From the NCBI RefSeq assembly GCF_900119315.1, contig NZ_LT827010.1:1068501-1132500 (forward strand): 64,000 nucleotides of DNA, written 5' to 3'. The notes below the pieces were generated by a model that had not been told where the DNA came from, made no database searches, and saw nothing but the letters and a program-made list of their open reading frames with translations. The position numbers and the translations under genes are program-made. Positions 17,756 through 26,963 of the stretch are shown here, one piece after another (the first letter of the stretch is position 1; each line of letters starts with the position of its first letter). This DNA is from Actinoplanes sp. SE50/110 (lineage in GTDB: Bacteria; Actinomycetota; Actinomycetes; Mycobacteriales; Micromonosporaceae).

Positions 17756-17953
17756 GGCCTTCTCGCCGAAGATGGCGCGCAGCAGGCCCTCCTCCGGGGT
17801 CAGCTCGGTTCCGCTTCTGCACGACGTAGACCCGGACCAGCTCGTTCACGCCGGGGGCAGCTCGTCGCCGTCCTTGCGGGCGAACGTGCGGACATCGATG
17901 ACCGCGCCGGTCTCGCCGTGCGGAACCTTCAGCGAGGTGTCCCGGACCTCGCG
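17756..17953 (-). pseudogene. Circularly permuted, frameshifted rpoB fragment
   Basis: On the minus strand, 17953-17811 encodes [14 protein letters not shown]...DELPP then, after a one-base deletion in a C-run near 17850, [14 protein letters not shown]. This is the RNA polymerase beta-subunit segment that follows LLRAIFGEKA in actinobacteria. Immediately after it, 17809-17756 encodes TELTPEEGLLRAIFGEKA, which in real RpoB lies directly before REVRDTS. The two adjacent RpoB pieces therefore appear in swapped order, joined with one extra base. No start, stop or flanking rpoB sequence is present, so it cannot make a polymerase subunit. Confidence 0.85.
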
Positions 17954-18860
17954 CCCGGTGCGCCGTACGTGCGGTGCCTGCGTGCTTGGTCGTGCCTGCG
18001 TGCGGTGCCTACATGTGGTGCCTACATGCCGTGCCTCGCTGTGTCGCCTCGAAGGCCGCTGCCTACCCCAACGCGCCGGTAGGCCTTTCCGGCCCGTCCG
18101 TTATGGCGAGCCATCGGCGGGTGGTGCGTAGACCCGGTTCTGCCTCTCGTCGTTCTCGTTGACCGCGCGCCAACAGTCTTCGTTCCCCGGTTGGGTTGGC
18201 GGGAGGCTCCTGGTGGTGGGCGGCTGGGCGCCGGAGCCGGTGTCCTCGCTCTGACGGGCGGTGGCGCGAGGGCTCGCTCCAACGGCCGGCCTTTCCTGGT
18301 GAGCCGGGTCCGCTCGTGGTGAGCCGGTCGCTCGTGGTGAGCCGGTCCGCTCGTGGTGAGCCGGCCTGTTCGTGGTGAGCCGGGCCGTTCCGGCGGCTCG
18401 TCCTTTCTGATGGGCTGCGTCATCTCTGGTGGCTGGCCTTTTCGGAGGGGCCGGGCCTCGGGCTGTCGGCGTCGCGGCCGGGACTGCGGAGCCGGTGGGT
18501 TCGCGGGTCCCGCGGTCGGGTGGTGAGCGCCACGAGGGTGGCGGGTTTCGATCTTGGCTGGGGCGGGCATCCGCGGCGCCACGGTGGGGTTCCGGTGGCT
18601 GTGGACCGTCCCTTCCGGGCGGTGGCGGGGGAGTGGCCCGGCCGGTTCGCGGCGGGGACGGTGAGGGGCACTGTCTTGCCTGGTGGGAGGGGGCGGCGGT
18701 CCCGTGGCGTGACCCCCCTTCACGGGAGGTAACAAAACGGGTTAAATTGGACGTGTGGGCGGACGCTCGCGTTACCTTCCGGTGGCTCCGGGAGATAGGG
18801 CAGGAACGGGACCGCGCCGCGCCCCGGTGTGGCGGGGAAACGGGCCTATTTATCAGGTTC
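17954..18860. other. Long region without a convincing gene
   Basis: About 0.9 kb between the rpoB remnant and the whiB promoter. Several long open frames exist on both strands, but they encode Pro/Arg/His- or Gly/Trp-rich compositional sequence and match no family I recognise. The region holds a short GTGCCTACATG-type repeat (about 17990-18035) and a 19-bp minisatellite (18297-18391). It looks like decayed DNA. Confidence 0.6.
18297..18391. repeat. Five-copy 18-20 bp minisatellite
   Basis: Five head-to-tail copies of TGGTGAGCCGGTCCGCTCG at 18297, 18317, 18335, 18354 and 18373, of 20, 18, 19, 19 and 19 bp. The length differences are not multiples of three, so the array is unlikely to encode protein. 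Confidence 0.9.
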
Positions 18861-18863
18861 GGC

Positions 18864-18893
18864 TTGACGACGCACGTCTTACACGCGTGTAAT
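18864..18893 (+). promoter_or_regulatory. whiB promoter with perfect 14-bp palindrome over the -10
   Basis: TTGACG (18864-18869) and TGTAAT (18888-18893) are separated by 18 bp. TTACACGCGTGTAA (18879-18892) is a perfect palindrome covering the -10. Its half-sites match the BldD half-site pattern (TNACNC / GNGTNA), but the central spacer is 2 bp instead of 1. BldD controls whiB in Streptomyces. Confidence 0.5.
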
Positions 18894-19009
18894 TTTGGTG
18901 GGGTTGTGGGGACGATGTGCGACTTTTGCGTCGTACCCACAGAAACACGCCGCGTGCGTGGGGGGTCAGTGTCGGCATCGCTGCCGGCGCAGAAATTGGA
19001 GGCACGCCG

Positions 19010-19267
19010 ATGGAAGCGCAGGTTGAAGGGGTAGACCTGCTTGGGGACGCGCCCGAGTGGCAGGAGCGGGCGCTGTGTTCGCAGACCGATCCGGAGGCCT
19101 TCTTCCCGGAGAAGGGTGGATCGACGCGCGAGGCCAAGCGCATCTGCGGTCGCTGCGAGGTCAAAGCCGAATGTCTGGAGTACGCACTCGGCCACGACGA
19201 GCGGTTCGGGATCTGGGGTGGACTGTCCGAACGTGAACGTCGCAAGCTGAAGCGACGCGTCGCCTGA
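19010..19267 (+). CDS. whiB2: WhiB-family Fe-S transcription factor (WhiB2/WhmD type)
   Basis: 85 residues. The four cysteines follow the WhiB pattern: one in ALCSQTD, two in RICGRCEVKAEC and the last in KAECLEY. The GIWGG turn and a basic C-terminus (RERRKLKRRVA) complete the family signature. WhiB proteins bind a 4Fe-4S cluster and regulate with the principal sigma factor; WhiB2/WhmD controls septation. Synteny with fbiA-fbiB on one side and the DUF3499, manB and manA genes on the other supports orthology to Rv3260c. The ATG at 19010 has GGAGG in the preceding AATTGGAGGCACGCCG. A palindromic promoter lies about 120 bp upstream. Confidence 0.92.
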   Translation: MEAQVEGVDLLGDAPEWQERALCSQTDPEAFFPEKGGSTREAKRICGRCEVKAECLEYALGHDERFGIWGGLSERERRKLKRRVA

Positions 19268-19281
19268 TCGCGACGGCCGCG

Positions 19282-19300
19282 GCGTCTCGGGGGGAGACGC
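19282..19300 (+). terminator. whiB terminator hairpin
   Basis: GCGTCTC (19282-19288), loop GGGGG, GAGACGC (19294-19300), starting 14 bp after the whiB stop codon. Confidence 0.65.
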
Positions 19301-19410
19301 AGCGACCGGCCGACTGAGCAAGACCGGCCGAAAAAGCACGACCGGCCACCAGAGCAAGACCGGCCCCGGAAAGCAGGGCCGGCAAGGGCAGGATCAGCAA
19401 GGCAGGAAGA
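19301..19410. repeat. Degenerate 18-bp tandem repeat
   Basis: About five diverged copies of AGCAAGACCGGCCGAAAA occur with a period of 18-19 bp; the third to fifth are progressively altered. They lie between the whiB terminator and the 3' end of the convergent metallopeptidase-like gene. Confidence 0.7.
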
Positions 19411-19492
19411 CGACCCAAGACGGCGGCCGCGGAATGCGGCTGCGCAGGGCCGGACCGCGAACCACGGGGCCGCGAGGCAGCGGCCCGCGGCG

Positions 19493-19969
19493 TCAGGCCA
19501 GCTCGTCCGGGTCGACGCCGAGCAGGTTGGCAACCTGCTCGATGATCACGTCGTGGACGAGGTCGGCGAGGTCCTCCCGGTCCATCGCCCGGAATTCCAG
19601 CGGGCGGCGGTACAGCACGATCCGCGGCGGCAGCTCGTGCCGCCCCGGGCGGCCGGGCAGCAGCCGGGCCAGGGGCACCTCGCCGTCCTCGAGCACGTCC
19701 GAGTCGTACACGTTCAGCTCGGGCGGCACGTCCTCGACCGCGAACTCGACGCCGGCCAGCTCTTTCGCATACCGCCGTTCCAAGCTTTCGACGGTGTCCA
19801 GCACCAGATCGTCGAAGATCTCCGCCTTGGTGCGGGCGAGCGGCACGGTCGCCGGCACCAGGCGGCCGCGCAGGCCGCGCCCGTGCCGGTCGCGGCGCGC
19901 CGGATGGCCCGGACCGGTGCTGCGCGCCGCTTTCGGGTCGGTGCGGCGGCGTTCGGGGCTGGTGGTCAC
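19493..19969 (-). CDS. Zincin-like metallopeptidase-family protein, active-site motif degenerate (Rv3259 type)
   Basis: 158 residues. The C-terminal half (LYRRPLEFRAMDREDLADLVHDVIIEQVANLLGV in outline) aligns with the small zincin-like metallopeptidase family. The helix that should carry HEXXH reads HDVIIEQVANLLG, so the catalytic Glu and second His are absent. It is therefore probably not an active protease. The position next to whiB2 and the DUF3499 gene matches Rv3259. The GTG at 19969 gives MTTSPERRR; an ATG at 19999 is also possible. The N-terminal 45 residues are Arg-rich. Confidence 0.78.
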   Translation of the reverse strand: MTTSPERRRTDPKAARSTGPGHPARRDRHGRGLRGRLVPATVPLARTKAEIFDDLVLDTVESLERRYAKELAGVEFAVEDVPPELNVYDSDVLEDGEVPLARLLPGRPGRHELPPRIVLYRRPLEFRAMDREDLADLVHDVIIEQVANLLGVDPDELA

Positions 19970-20156
19970 ACGCTGAGCGTATCCCCACCCGGGCGACATC
20001 CGTGGTCAGCCCGTTCCGCACCGTGTGTCTGACCCGTTAATTCGTCCCATCGGGGCGGCGTGTCGGCCGACCATGGCCGAATCGTGATGCATCGCGGTGC
20101 GGCGTGTCGCGAGGCAACGCTGTCCAGAAGGCCCGGCGGGGCGATAGGTTGCCGCC

Positions 20157-20522
20157 GTGAGGTCACCACGGCGCTGCTCCCGGAACGGCTGTCCCCGACA
20201 GGCGGTCGCCACTTTGACCTACGTCTACAGCGATTCGACCGCTGTCGTCGGGCCGTTGGCGGCGTTCGCCGAGCCGCACACGTACGACCTGTGCGAGCCG
20301 CACGCCCGCAGCCTCACCGCCCCCCGAGGCTGGGAGCTCGTCCGGCACGACGGCGATTTCGCCCCGCCGCCCCCCACCACCGACGATCTGGTCGCTCTGG
20401 CCGAGGCGGTCCGCGAGGCCGCCCGCCCGGCGCCCCCGCCGCGTCCAGATGTGCCGGAGCAGCCGCCGGGCCACCAGACCGGCCGCCGCGGTCACCTGCG
20501 GGTCATTCCCCCGTCCCACTGA
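20157..20522 (+). CDS. DUF3499 family protein (Rv3258c type)
   Basis: 121 residues. RRCSRNGCPRQAVATLTYVYSD and YDLCEPHARSLTAPRGWELV form a small Cys/His zinc-ribbon-like unit conserved across actinobacteria; the remainder is Pro-rich and probably disordered. Function unknown. It keeps its position between the whiB2/metallopeptidase-like pair and the mannose genes, as in mycobacteria. The GTG at 20157 is the conserved start (MRSPRRCSR). Confidence 0.88.
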   Translation: MRSPRRCSRNGCPRQAVATLTYVYSDSTAVVGPLAAFAEPHTYDLCEPHARSLTAPRGWELVRHDGDFAPPPPTTDDLVALAEAVREAARPAPPPRPDVPEQPPGHQTGRRGHLRVIPPSH

Positions 20523-20543
20523 CCCGCAGGGCCGCCGTTCCGG

Positions 20544-21383
20544 TCACGGCAGGGCGATGAGGCGGAAGCGACTGCGCAGCCACGGGATGAGCGTGGCGTA
20601 CGCCCGGATGGTGTCCGGCTGGGCGTAGTCGTGGGACAGCACGATCGCTCCCGGCCCGGTGTGGCTTTTCACCGTGGTGATGACCCGGTTGGTGTGCGCG
20701 CCGTCCGATTCCTCGCGGCCGTGTTCCCAGTCCCGCGGGTCGACCTTCCAGTAGATCGAGGCCATCCCGAGTTCCTTGGCGATTTTCACGATCTGCGGCG
20801 TGAAGTTGCCGCCGGGCGCCCGGAAGTATTTGATCTGCGCCTGGGGCACCGCGGCCCGGATGGCGTCGTTGGTCCTCTGCATGTCGGCCCGGATCGCCGC
20901 CGGGCTCTTCTTGCCGAGCTTGAGGTCGTGATCCCAGGTGTGGTTGCAGAGGGCGTGCCCGCCGGCCACGATCTTGCGGATCATGTCAGGGTGGTTTTTG
21001 ACGTTCTCACCGACCACGCAGAACGTCGCCTTCACGTGATTCTTGGCGAGTATGCGCAGCAGCGCCGGGGTGTTCGCCGGGTCGGGCCCGTCGTCGAAGG
21101 TCAGGGCGACGCCGCGGCTGCCGGTGGTGAGCAGGCTGCCGGCCGGCCCGCTGTGTCCCTTGGGCCGTTCCGGAATCCGGGTGCTCTCGGTGCGCGGTTT
21201 GGTGGGCTTCACCACCGGTGGAGTCGCCACCGTGGGGGTGGAGACCGGTGACGCGGAGACGGCGGGCGCCGCGGCGGAGGCCGAGCTGTGTGTCGATTCC
21301 GCGGCGGCCGCCTGGCCGAGAAGACCCGCCAGGATCAGCGACATGCTGATCAGCAGGGCTCTCCGGGTGCTGGACAGCCGCAT
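20544..21383 (-). CDS. Secreted polysaccharide (peptidoglycan/chitin) deacetylase, CE4
   Basis: 279 residues. An N-terminal signal sequence (RRALLISMSLILAGLLGQAAAA) and a Ser/Thr/Pro linker precede a NodB domain (about 85-275). All CE4 motifs are visible: TFDDGPD, HNHTWDH (metal His pair), RAPGGN, DPRDW and LSHD. It removes N-acetyl groups from peptidoglycan or a similar glycan outside the membrane. The DUF3499 gene converges on it and ends 22 bp away. Confidence 0.9.
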   Translation of the reverse strand: MRLSSTRRALLISMSLILAGLLGQAAAAESTHSSASAAAPAVSASPVSTPTVATPPVVKPTKPRTESTRIPERPKGHSGPAGSLLTTGSRGVALTFDDGPDPANTPALLRILAKNHVKATFCVVGENVKNHPDMIRKIVAGGHALCNHTWDHDLKLGKKSPAAIRADMQRTNDAIRAAVPQAQIKYFRAPGGNFTPQIVKIAKELGMASIYWKVDPRDWEHGREESDGAHTNRVITTVKSHTGPGAIVLSHDYAQPDTIRAYATLIPWLRSRFRLIALP

Positions 21384-21547
21384 CGTTTCCTCCCCAGATC
21401 AAGGCTCTTCGGCGTTCGAGCCCGTATCCTTGCGCACGCTGTCCAGTCCCGGAACCCTCCAAAGCGGGCAGACTCGTCCTATGAGTATCGATCCGGACGT
21501 GCGGCGGGGCAGTCCCGCTCACCCGTCCGTGCGGCTCGACGTACCCC

Positions 21548-21925
21548 TCAACGGGTTTTCAGCTCCTCCTGCTCCGCGTCGGTCAGCAATCGTGAGCGGA
21601 TCAGGAAGCGGACGCCTTCCGGCGCTTCCAGCGAGAAGCCGGCGCCGCGCCCCGGCACCACGTCGACCGTCAGATGGGTGTGTTTCCAGAGTTCGAACTG
21701 CGCGGCCGACATCCAGAACGTGATCGGCTCCGGCACCCCCTCGATCGCCAGCGACTGCAGCAGCACGTCGCTGCCGCCGGTGCGGAATTCACCCTCCGGG
21801 AAGCACATCGGTGAACTGCCGTCGCAGCAGCCGCCGGACTGGTGGAACATCAGTGGGCCGTGCTGCTCCCGCAGCCGCCGCATCATGGCGGCGGCCGCGG
21901 GAGTCACGTCGACGCGGGTCGCCAT
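21548..21925 (-). CDS. DUF779 protein paired with aldehyde dehydrogenase
   Basis: 125 residues. HQSGGCCDGSSPMCF with its cysteines and VDVVPGRGAGFSLE are family signatures. DUF779 genes almost always neighbour an acetaldehyde-type dehydrogenase, and this one starts 3 bp after the dehydrogenase stop. Function unknown; the Cys-rich N-terminus may bind metal. Confidence 0.88.
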   Translation of the reverse strand: MATRVDVTPAAAAMMRRLREQHGPLMFHQSGGCCDGSSPMCFPEGEFRTGGSDVLLQSLAIEGVPEPITFWMSAAQFELWKHTHLTVDVVPGRGAGFSLEAPEGVRFLIRSRLLTDAEQEELKTR

Positions 21926-21928
21926 GGC

Positions 21929-23452
21929 CTAGAAGAATCCCATGGCCTTGGGGGAGTAGCTGACGAGCAGATTCTTGGTCTGCTGATAGTGGTCGAGCAT
22001 CATCTTGTGGTTCTCCCGGCCGATTCCGGACTGCTTGTATCCGCCGAACGCGGCGTGCGCCGGGTACAGGTGGTAGCAGTTGGTCCAGACCCGGCCGGCC
22101 TTGATCGCCCGACCGGCCCGGTACGCCCGGTTGATGTCCCGGGTCCACACGCCGGCTCCCAACCCGTACAACGTGTCATTGGCGATCTTGATCGCGTCGT
22201 CGAAGTCGGCGAACGGCGTCACCGAGACCACCGGCCCGAAGATCTCCTCCTGGAAGATCCGCATCGCGTTGCGGCCCTCGAAGATCGTCGGCTGGATGTA
22301 GAAGCCGCCGGACAGGTCGCCGCCGAGGTCCGCCTTCGCGCCGCCGACCAGCGCCTTCGCGCCCTCTTTCCGGCCGATGTCGAGGTACGACAGGATCTTC
22401 TCGAACTGGTCGTTGGACGCCTGCGCGCCGACCATCGTGTCGGTGTCCAGCGGGTTGCCCTGCCGCAGGTTCTCGACCCGCTTGACGCCCGCGGACAGGA
22501 AGTCGGCGTAGTGACCCTGCTGGATCAGCGCGCGGCTCGGGCAGGTGCACACCTCGCCCTGGTTGAGCGCGAACATCGCGAAGCCTTCGAGGGCCTTGTC
22601 GAAGAAGTCGTCGTCGGCGCCGCTCACGTCGTCGAAGAAGATGTTGGGGCTCTTGCCACCGAGTTCCAGGGTCACCGGGATCAGGTTCTCCGAGGCGTAC
22701 TGCATGATCAGCCGCCCGGTGGTGGTCTCCCCGGTGAAAGCCACCTTGGCGACCCGGTTCGAGCTGGCCAGCGGTTTGCCGGCCTCGACGCCGAAGCCGT
22801 TCACGATGTTCACCACGCCGGCCGGGAGCAGGTCGCCGATCAGCGAGAACAGGTAGTGGATCGAGGCGGGGGTCTGCTCGGCCGGTTTGAGCACCACGGT
22901 GTTGCCGGCGGCCAGCGCGGGCGCCAGCTTCCAGACCGCCATCAGGATCGGGAAGTTCCACGGGATGATCTGACCGACCACGCCGAGCGGCTCGTGGAAG
23001 TGGTACGCCACGGTGTCCTCGTCGATCTGGCCCGCGGTGCCCTCCTGGGCGCGGATCGCCCCGGCGAAGTAGCGGAAGTGGTCGACCGCGAGCGGCAGGT
23101 CGGCGGCGAGCGTCTCGCGGACCGGTTTGCCGTTCTCCCAGGATTCGGCGACGGCGAGCTTCTCCAGATTCTGCTCGATCCGGTCGGCGATCCGGTTGAG
23201 GATGGTGGCGCGTTCGGCGACCGAGGTGCGGCCCCACGCGTCGGCGGCGCCGTGCGCGGCGTCCAGGGCCCGCTCGACGTCGTCGGCGGTGCCGCGGGCG
23301 ACCTCGGTGAACGCACTCCCGGTGACCGGGGTGGGATTCTCGAAGTACTGGCCCTTGGCCGGCGGAACGTATTCGCCGCCGATGTAGTGGTCGTAACGGG
23401 ACTGGTAGCTGACGATCGCGCCTTCGGAGCCGGGCGGAACATACGTGGTCAT
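21929..23452 (-). CDS. NAD-dependent aldehyde (acetaldehyde) dehydrogenase
   Basis: 507 residues, full length for the family. [35 protein letters not shown] (catalytic Glu) and [11 protein letters not shown] (catalytic Cys) are intact. It oxidises aldehydes to acids; the closest subfamily by eye is ExaC/AldB acetaldehyde dehydrogenase. The ATG at 23452 follows GAGGAGG. It is co-transcribed with the DUF779 gene and lies downstream of a GAF-domain regulator that probably controls it. Confidence 0.93.
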   Translation of the reverse strand: MTTYVPPGSEGAIVSYQSRYDHYIGGEYVPPAKGQYFENPTPVTGSAFTEVARGTADDVERALDAAHGAADAWGRTSVAERATILNRIADRIEQNLEKLAVAESWENGKPVRETLAADLPLAVDHFRYFAGAIRAQEGTAGQIDEDTVAYHFHEPLGVVGQIIPWNFPILMAVWKLAPALAAGNTVVLKPAEQTPASIHYLFSLIGDLLPAGVVNIVNGFGVEAGKPLASSNRVAKVAFTGETTTGRLIMQYASENLIPVTLELGGKSPNIFFDDVSGADDDFFDKALEGFAMFALNQGEVCTCPSRALIQQGHYADFLSAGVKRVENLRQGNPLDTDTMVGAQASNDQFEKILSYLDIGRKEGAKALVGGAKADLGGDLSGGFYIQPTIFEGRNAMRIFQEEIFGPVVSVTPFADFDDAIKIANDTLYGLGAGVWTRDINRAYRAGRAIKAGRVWTNCYHLYPAHAAFGGYKQSGIGRENHKMMLDHYQQTKNLLVSYSPKAMGFF

Positions 23453-23484
23453 GAATCTCGCCTCCTCTTCGGGGCGGACGTTAG

Positions 23485-24747
23485 TCACGAGTACGTTGCA
23501 GAAACGTTGCACGCGTATTCGCGGGAGAGCTCGGTGATGCGGCGGCTGGTGAGCGGGTCGCCGGGGGTCAGGACGGCATAGGCCTCCCACAGCGCCAGGT
23601 CGTCGGCGCCGTGCGGGGTGCTCAGCCATTCCCGCAGCAGGTGGGGGTCGGCGGAGTGCAGCAGGGCGGTTCTGAGGCGGTCGTCGAGCAGGCGCCTCAG
23701 GCGGACGATGCCCGGGGCGTCGGAGCCGGGGAGCAGGGGGCCGGGGTAGTTCCTCAGTGCTTCGGCGAGGTTGCCGCCGGCGAGTGCTTCAGACATCTCG
23801 CCCAAGTCCGTCTTCATGGGCTTCTGGAGGCGGTAGGGGCGGGAGCGGAGCAGCTCCGGGCCGAGGATGCGCCGCAGCCGGGACATCTCGGCCCGGACGG
23901 TGACCGGATTGAGGTCGTCGCCGTAGAGGTCCAGGGTCAGCTGGTCGCCGGTGCGGCCCTCGGGGTGGGCGGCCAACAGGATCAGCAGCTCGGAGTGCCG
24001 GCGGCTGAGCTTCGTCCGGGAATTCCCGGACACCAGGACCGCCTCATCCCGGCCGAGCGCCGTCACCGCCGGTCCGCTCGTCGCCCGCGGCGGCTCGTAC
24101 AGGTACGCCTCGGCAGCCAGCGCCGTGGCTCTGACCAGCGCCAGACTGTGCGGATTGGCCAGGTGGTCGCCGCCGGTCACGTCGATCGCCCCGAGCAGCC
24201 GCCCGGTGCCCGGGTCGTGGATCGGCGCCGCCGTGCACGTCCACCGCTGCACCGACCGGTTGAAGTGCTCGGTCGCGAAGATCTGCAGCGCGTGGTCGAC
24301 CGCGAGAGCGGTCCCCGGCGCGTTGGTGCCGGCGTGCGCCTCGTCCCAGCGGGCGCCCGGCACGAAGTTCATCGACGCCACCCCGCGCAGCGTCCCGGCA
24401 TTGCCCTCCACCCAGAGCAGCCGCCCGTGCGCGTCGCAGACGGCCAGGATGTGATCGCCGTCCTCGGCCAGCCCGCCCAGCAGATCCCGGAAGATCGGCA
24501 TCACCCGGGCCAGCGGATGCGCGGCCCGATACGCCTGCAGCTCGTCGTCGCAGAGCTCGACCGGCGGCGTGCTGTCCGCTCCGACCCAGGCCGCCGATCG
24601 GGCCCAGGACTCGGCCACCACCGCGCGCATCAGCTCCGGCCGCCGCTGCCCGGCCAGGAACCGCTCGTGGGCGCGCCCCACCTGCCGGATCCGCTCGGCC
24701 GGATCGTCACCAGGGGTCAGGGCAAGCCACGGATTCACCGGCAGCAC
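23485..24747 (-). CDS. GAF-domain transcriptional regulator of the aldehyde dehydrogenase
   Basis: 420 residues. The N-terminal half resembles the AcoR-type sensor region ([15 protein letters not shown], a GAF-like segment with [24 protein letters not shown] and [22 protein letters not shown]). The AAA+ sigma-54 module of AcoR is absent; instead a winged-helix region follows (about 265-330, [24 protein letters not shown]). This architecture is common in actinobacteria next to exaC-type dehydrogenases. It probably senses an aldehyde or alcohol metabolite. The gene ends 32 bp before the dehydrogenase start. Confidence 0.85.
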   Translation of the reverse strand: MLPVNPWLALTPGDDPAERIRQVGRAHERFLAGQRRPELMRAVVAESWARSAAWVGADSTPPVELCDDELQAYRAAHPLARVMPIFRDLLGGLAEDGDHILAVCDAHGRLLWVEGNAGTLRGVASMNFVPGARWDEAHAGTNAPGTALAVDHALQIFATEHFNRSVQRWTCTAAPIHDPGTGRLLGAIDVTGGDHLANPHSLALVRATALAAEAYLYEPPRATSGPAVTALGRDEAVLVSGNSRTKLSRRHSELLILLAAHPEGRTGDQLTLDLYGDDLNPVTVRAEMSRLRRILGPELLRSRPYRLQKPMKTDLGEMSEALAGGNLAEALRNYPGPLLPGSDAPGIVRLRRLLDDRLRTALLHSADPHLLREWLSTPHGADDLALWEAYAVLTPGDPLTSRRITELSREYACNVSATYS

Positions 24748-24806
24748 CTCCGCCCCCCATCGTGACGCCCATCACGATCAGAGACAACGGTCTCTAAAGT
24801 TCCTTC

Positions 24807-25454
24807 GTGCACCCTTGGCCCCGTACCGAAGAAGAAGCTCTCGCCGTCCAGGACCTCCTGCGCGCCCGGGTCGTCGCCGCGCCGGGCCCGGCGTCCCCGG
24901 AGACCGTCGCCGGCCTCGACGTCGCCTACGACGGTGACCGGCTCGGCGCGGCCGTCGTCGTGCTCGGCACGGCGGACCTCGCGGTCCGCGACGTCGCGCT
25001 GATCAAAGGCCAGACCACTTTCCCGTACGTCCCGGGCCTGTTCGCCTTCCGCGAAGTCCCCGCCCTGATGGCCGCGCTGGAGAAGCTGACCGTGCGCCCG
25101 GACGTGCTGATCTGTGACGGTCCCGGGCTGGCGCATCCGCGCCGGTTCGGGCTCGCCTCGCACCTCGGCGTGCTGACCGATCTTCCCTCGTTCGGGGTCG
25201 GCAAGACCCGTCTTGTGGGTGAGTGGGCGCCGCTCGGCGAGTCGCGGGGGAGCCGCTCGGCGCTGGTCGACGCGGGTGAGACGGTCGGCGCGGTGCTGCG
25301 CACGCAGTCCGGGGTGAAGCCGGTGTTCGTGTCCGCCGGGCACCGCATCGATCTGGACAACGCCTGCTCGTTGACGCTGCGGCTGGCCGCCCGGTACCGG
25401 CTGCCGGAGACCACCCGGGCCGCCGACCGGGCCTGCCGTGATCTCGTCCGTTAA
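24807..25454 (+). CDS. nfi: Endonuclease V (deoxyinosine-specific)
   Basis: 215 residues. VAGLDVAYDGDRLGAAVVV (catalytic Asp), YVPGLFAFREVPALMAAL, DGPGLAHPRRFGLASHLGV and GVGKTRLVG are characteristic. It cleaves DNA (or RNA) near inosine. The GTG at 24807 gives MHPWPRTEEEA. It is divergent from the GAF regulator with 59 bp between starts. Confidence 0.93.
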   Translation: MHPWPRTEEEALAVQDLLRARVVAAPGPASPETVAGLDVAYDGDRLGAAVVVLGTADLAVRDVALIKGQTTFPYVPGLFAFREVPALMAALEKLTVRPDVLICDGPGLAHPRRFGLASHLGVLTDLPSFGVGKTRLVGEWAPLGESRGSRSALVDAGETVGAVLRTQSGVKPVFVSAGHRIDLDNACSLTLRLAARYRLPETTRAADRACRDLVR

Positions 25455-25540
25455 CGGTGTGGTCGTGGGGATAAAACCTTGCCGGTGTCCGCGCTCCGCT
25501 AGCCTCAGCCTCAACAGGGCTTTCGTGAGGAGTGAGCGTA

Positions 25541-26920
25541 GTGCTCGATCTGTCCCAGATCATCAAGGCGTACGACGTCCGGGGCGTCGTCCCGGACCAG
25601 TTCAACGAGCCGGTGGCCCGGGCGATCGGCACCGCCTTCGTCGAGATGCTGCGGGAGTCCGGTGACGAGCCGGAACGGATCGTGGTGGCGCACGACATGC
25701 GCGAGTCCGGTCCCGGGCTGGCCGCCGCGTTCGCCCGCGGGGTGAACGCGGCCGGTGCCGGCGTGCTCAACATCGGGCTGGCCTCCACCGACCAGCTGTA
25801 CTACGCCTCCGGCTCGCTGGGCCTGCCCGGCGCGATGTTCACCGCCAGCCACAACCCCGCGCAGTACAACGGGATCAAGCTGTGCCGGGCCGGTGCCCGC
25901 CCGGTCGGCCAGGACAGCGGCCTGGTCGTGGTCCGGGTGCGTGCCCAGGAACTGCTCGCCGACCTGAACGCGGAGGCCGACGGCCCGGCCCGGGTCGAGC
26001 ACCGGGACCTGCTCGGCGACTACGCCGCGCACCTGCGCTCGCTGGTCGACCTGAGCGGCATCCGTCCGCTCAAGGTGATCGTGGACGCCGGTAACGGGAT
26101 GGGCGGCTACACCGTGCCGGCCGTCCTCGGCGACCAGGTGCTCAGCCCGCTGCCGCTGACCATCGTGCCGCTCTTCTTCGAGCTGGACGGCTCCTTCCCC
26201 AACCACGAGGCCAACCCGCTCGACCCGAAGAACCTGGTCGACCTGCAGGCCGCGGTGCGCGAGCAGGGCGCCGACATCGGCCTGGCCTTCGACGGCGACG
26301 CGGACCGCTGTTTCGTCGTCGACGAGAACGGCGACCCGGTCTCGCCGTCCGCCATCACCGGGCTGGTGGCCGCCCGTGAGCTGGCCAAGTTCCCGAACAG
26401 CACGATCATCCACAACCTGATCACCTCGGCCGCGGTGCCGGAGATCATCCTGGAGAACGGCGGCAAGCCGGTGCGCAGCCGGGTCGGCCACTCGTTCATC
26501 AAGGCCGAGATGGCGCAGTCCAACGCGGTCTTCGGCGGCGAGCACTCGGCGCACTACTACTTCCGCGACTTCTGGTTCGCCGACACCGGCATGCTGGCCG
26601 CGATGCACGTGCTGGCCGCGCTCGGCGGCCAGGACCTGCCGCTGTCCGAGTTCGCCGCGGAGTACGAGCGGTACGTCGCGTCCGGTGAGATCAACTCCAC
26701 GGTGGCCGACGCGGCCGCCAAGAGTGCCGAGGTGCGCGCCGCGTTCCCGGACGCCCAGGTGGACGATCTGGACGGACTGACCTTCGGGTTCGAGGACGGG
26801 TCGTGGTTCAACCTGCGGGCGTCCAACACCGAGCCGCTGCTGCGGCTGAACGTGGAGGCGCCGGACGCCTCGACGATGGCGTCGCTCAGGGATCGCGTGC
26901 TCGCCATCGTTCGCGGATAG
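25541..26920 (+). CDS. manB: Phosphomannomutase/phosphoglucomutase
   Basis: 459 residues. The phosphoserine loop is TASHNPAQYNGIK (about 103-115) and the metal loop is AFDGDADRCF; RVGHSFIKAEM and the C-terminal ASNTEPLLRLNVEA phosphate-binding loop are intact. It interconverts mannose-6-phosphate and mannose-1-phosphate. The GTG at 25541 is chosen because GGAG (25529-25532) is 8 nt upstream; a GTG at 25532 overlaps that site. It begins a run with the Trm112, SIS and CDF genes and matches Rv3257c by position. Confidence 0.93.
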   Translation: MLDLSQIIKAYDVRGVVPDQFNEPVARAIGTAFVEMLRESGDEPERIVVAHDMRESGPGLAAAFARGVNAAGAGVLNIGLASTDQLYYASGSLGLPGAMFTASHNPAQYNGIKLCRAGARPVGQDSGLVVVRVRAQELLADLNAEADGPARVEHRDLLGDYAAHLRSLVDLSGIRPLKVIVDAGNGMGGYTVPAVLGDQVLSPLPLTIVPLFFELDGSFPNHEANPLDPKNLVDLQAAVREQGADIGLAFDGDADRCFVVDENGDPVSPSAITGLVAARELAKFPNSTIIHNLITSAAVPEIILENGGKPVRSRVGHSFIKAEMAQSNAVFGGEHSAHYYFRDFWFADTGMLAAMHVLAALGGQDLPLSEFAAEYERYVASGEINSTVADAAAKSAEVRAAFPDAQVDDLDGLTFGFEDGSWFNLRASNTEPLLRLNVEAPDASTMASLRDRVLAIVRG

Positions 26921-26963
26921 GATCGCGGGGACACGCTTCCGCCTGTACCAAAGGAGTAGCTCG

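Noticed and set aside
18022-18735. Long minus-strand frame rich in Pro, Arg and His
   Set aside because: Compositional frame over the minisatellite; repeat units change frame, no ribosome-binding site and no recognisable domain.
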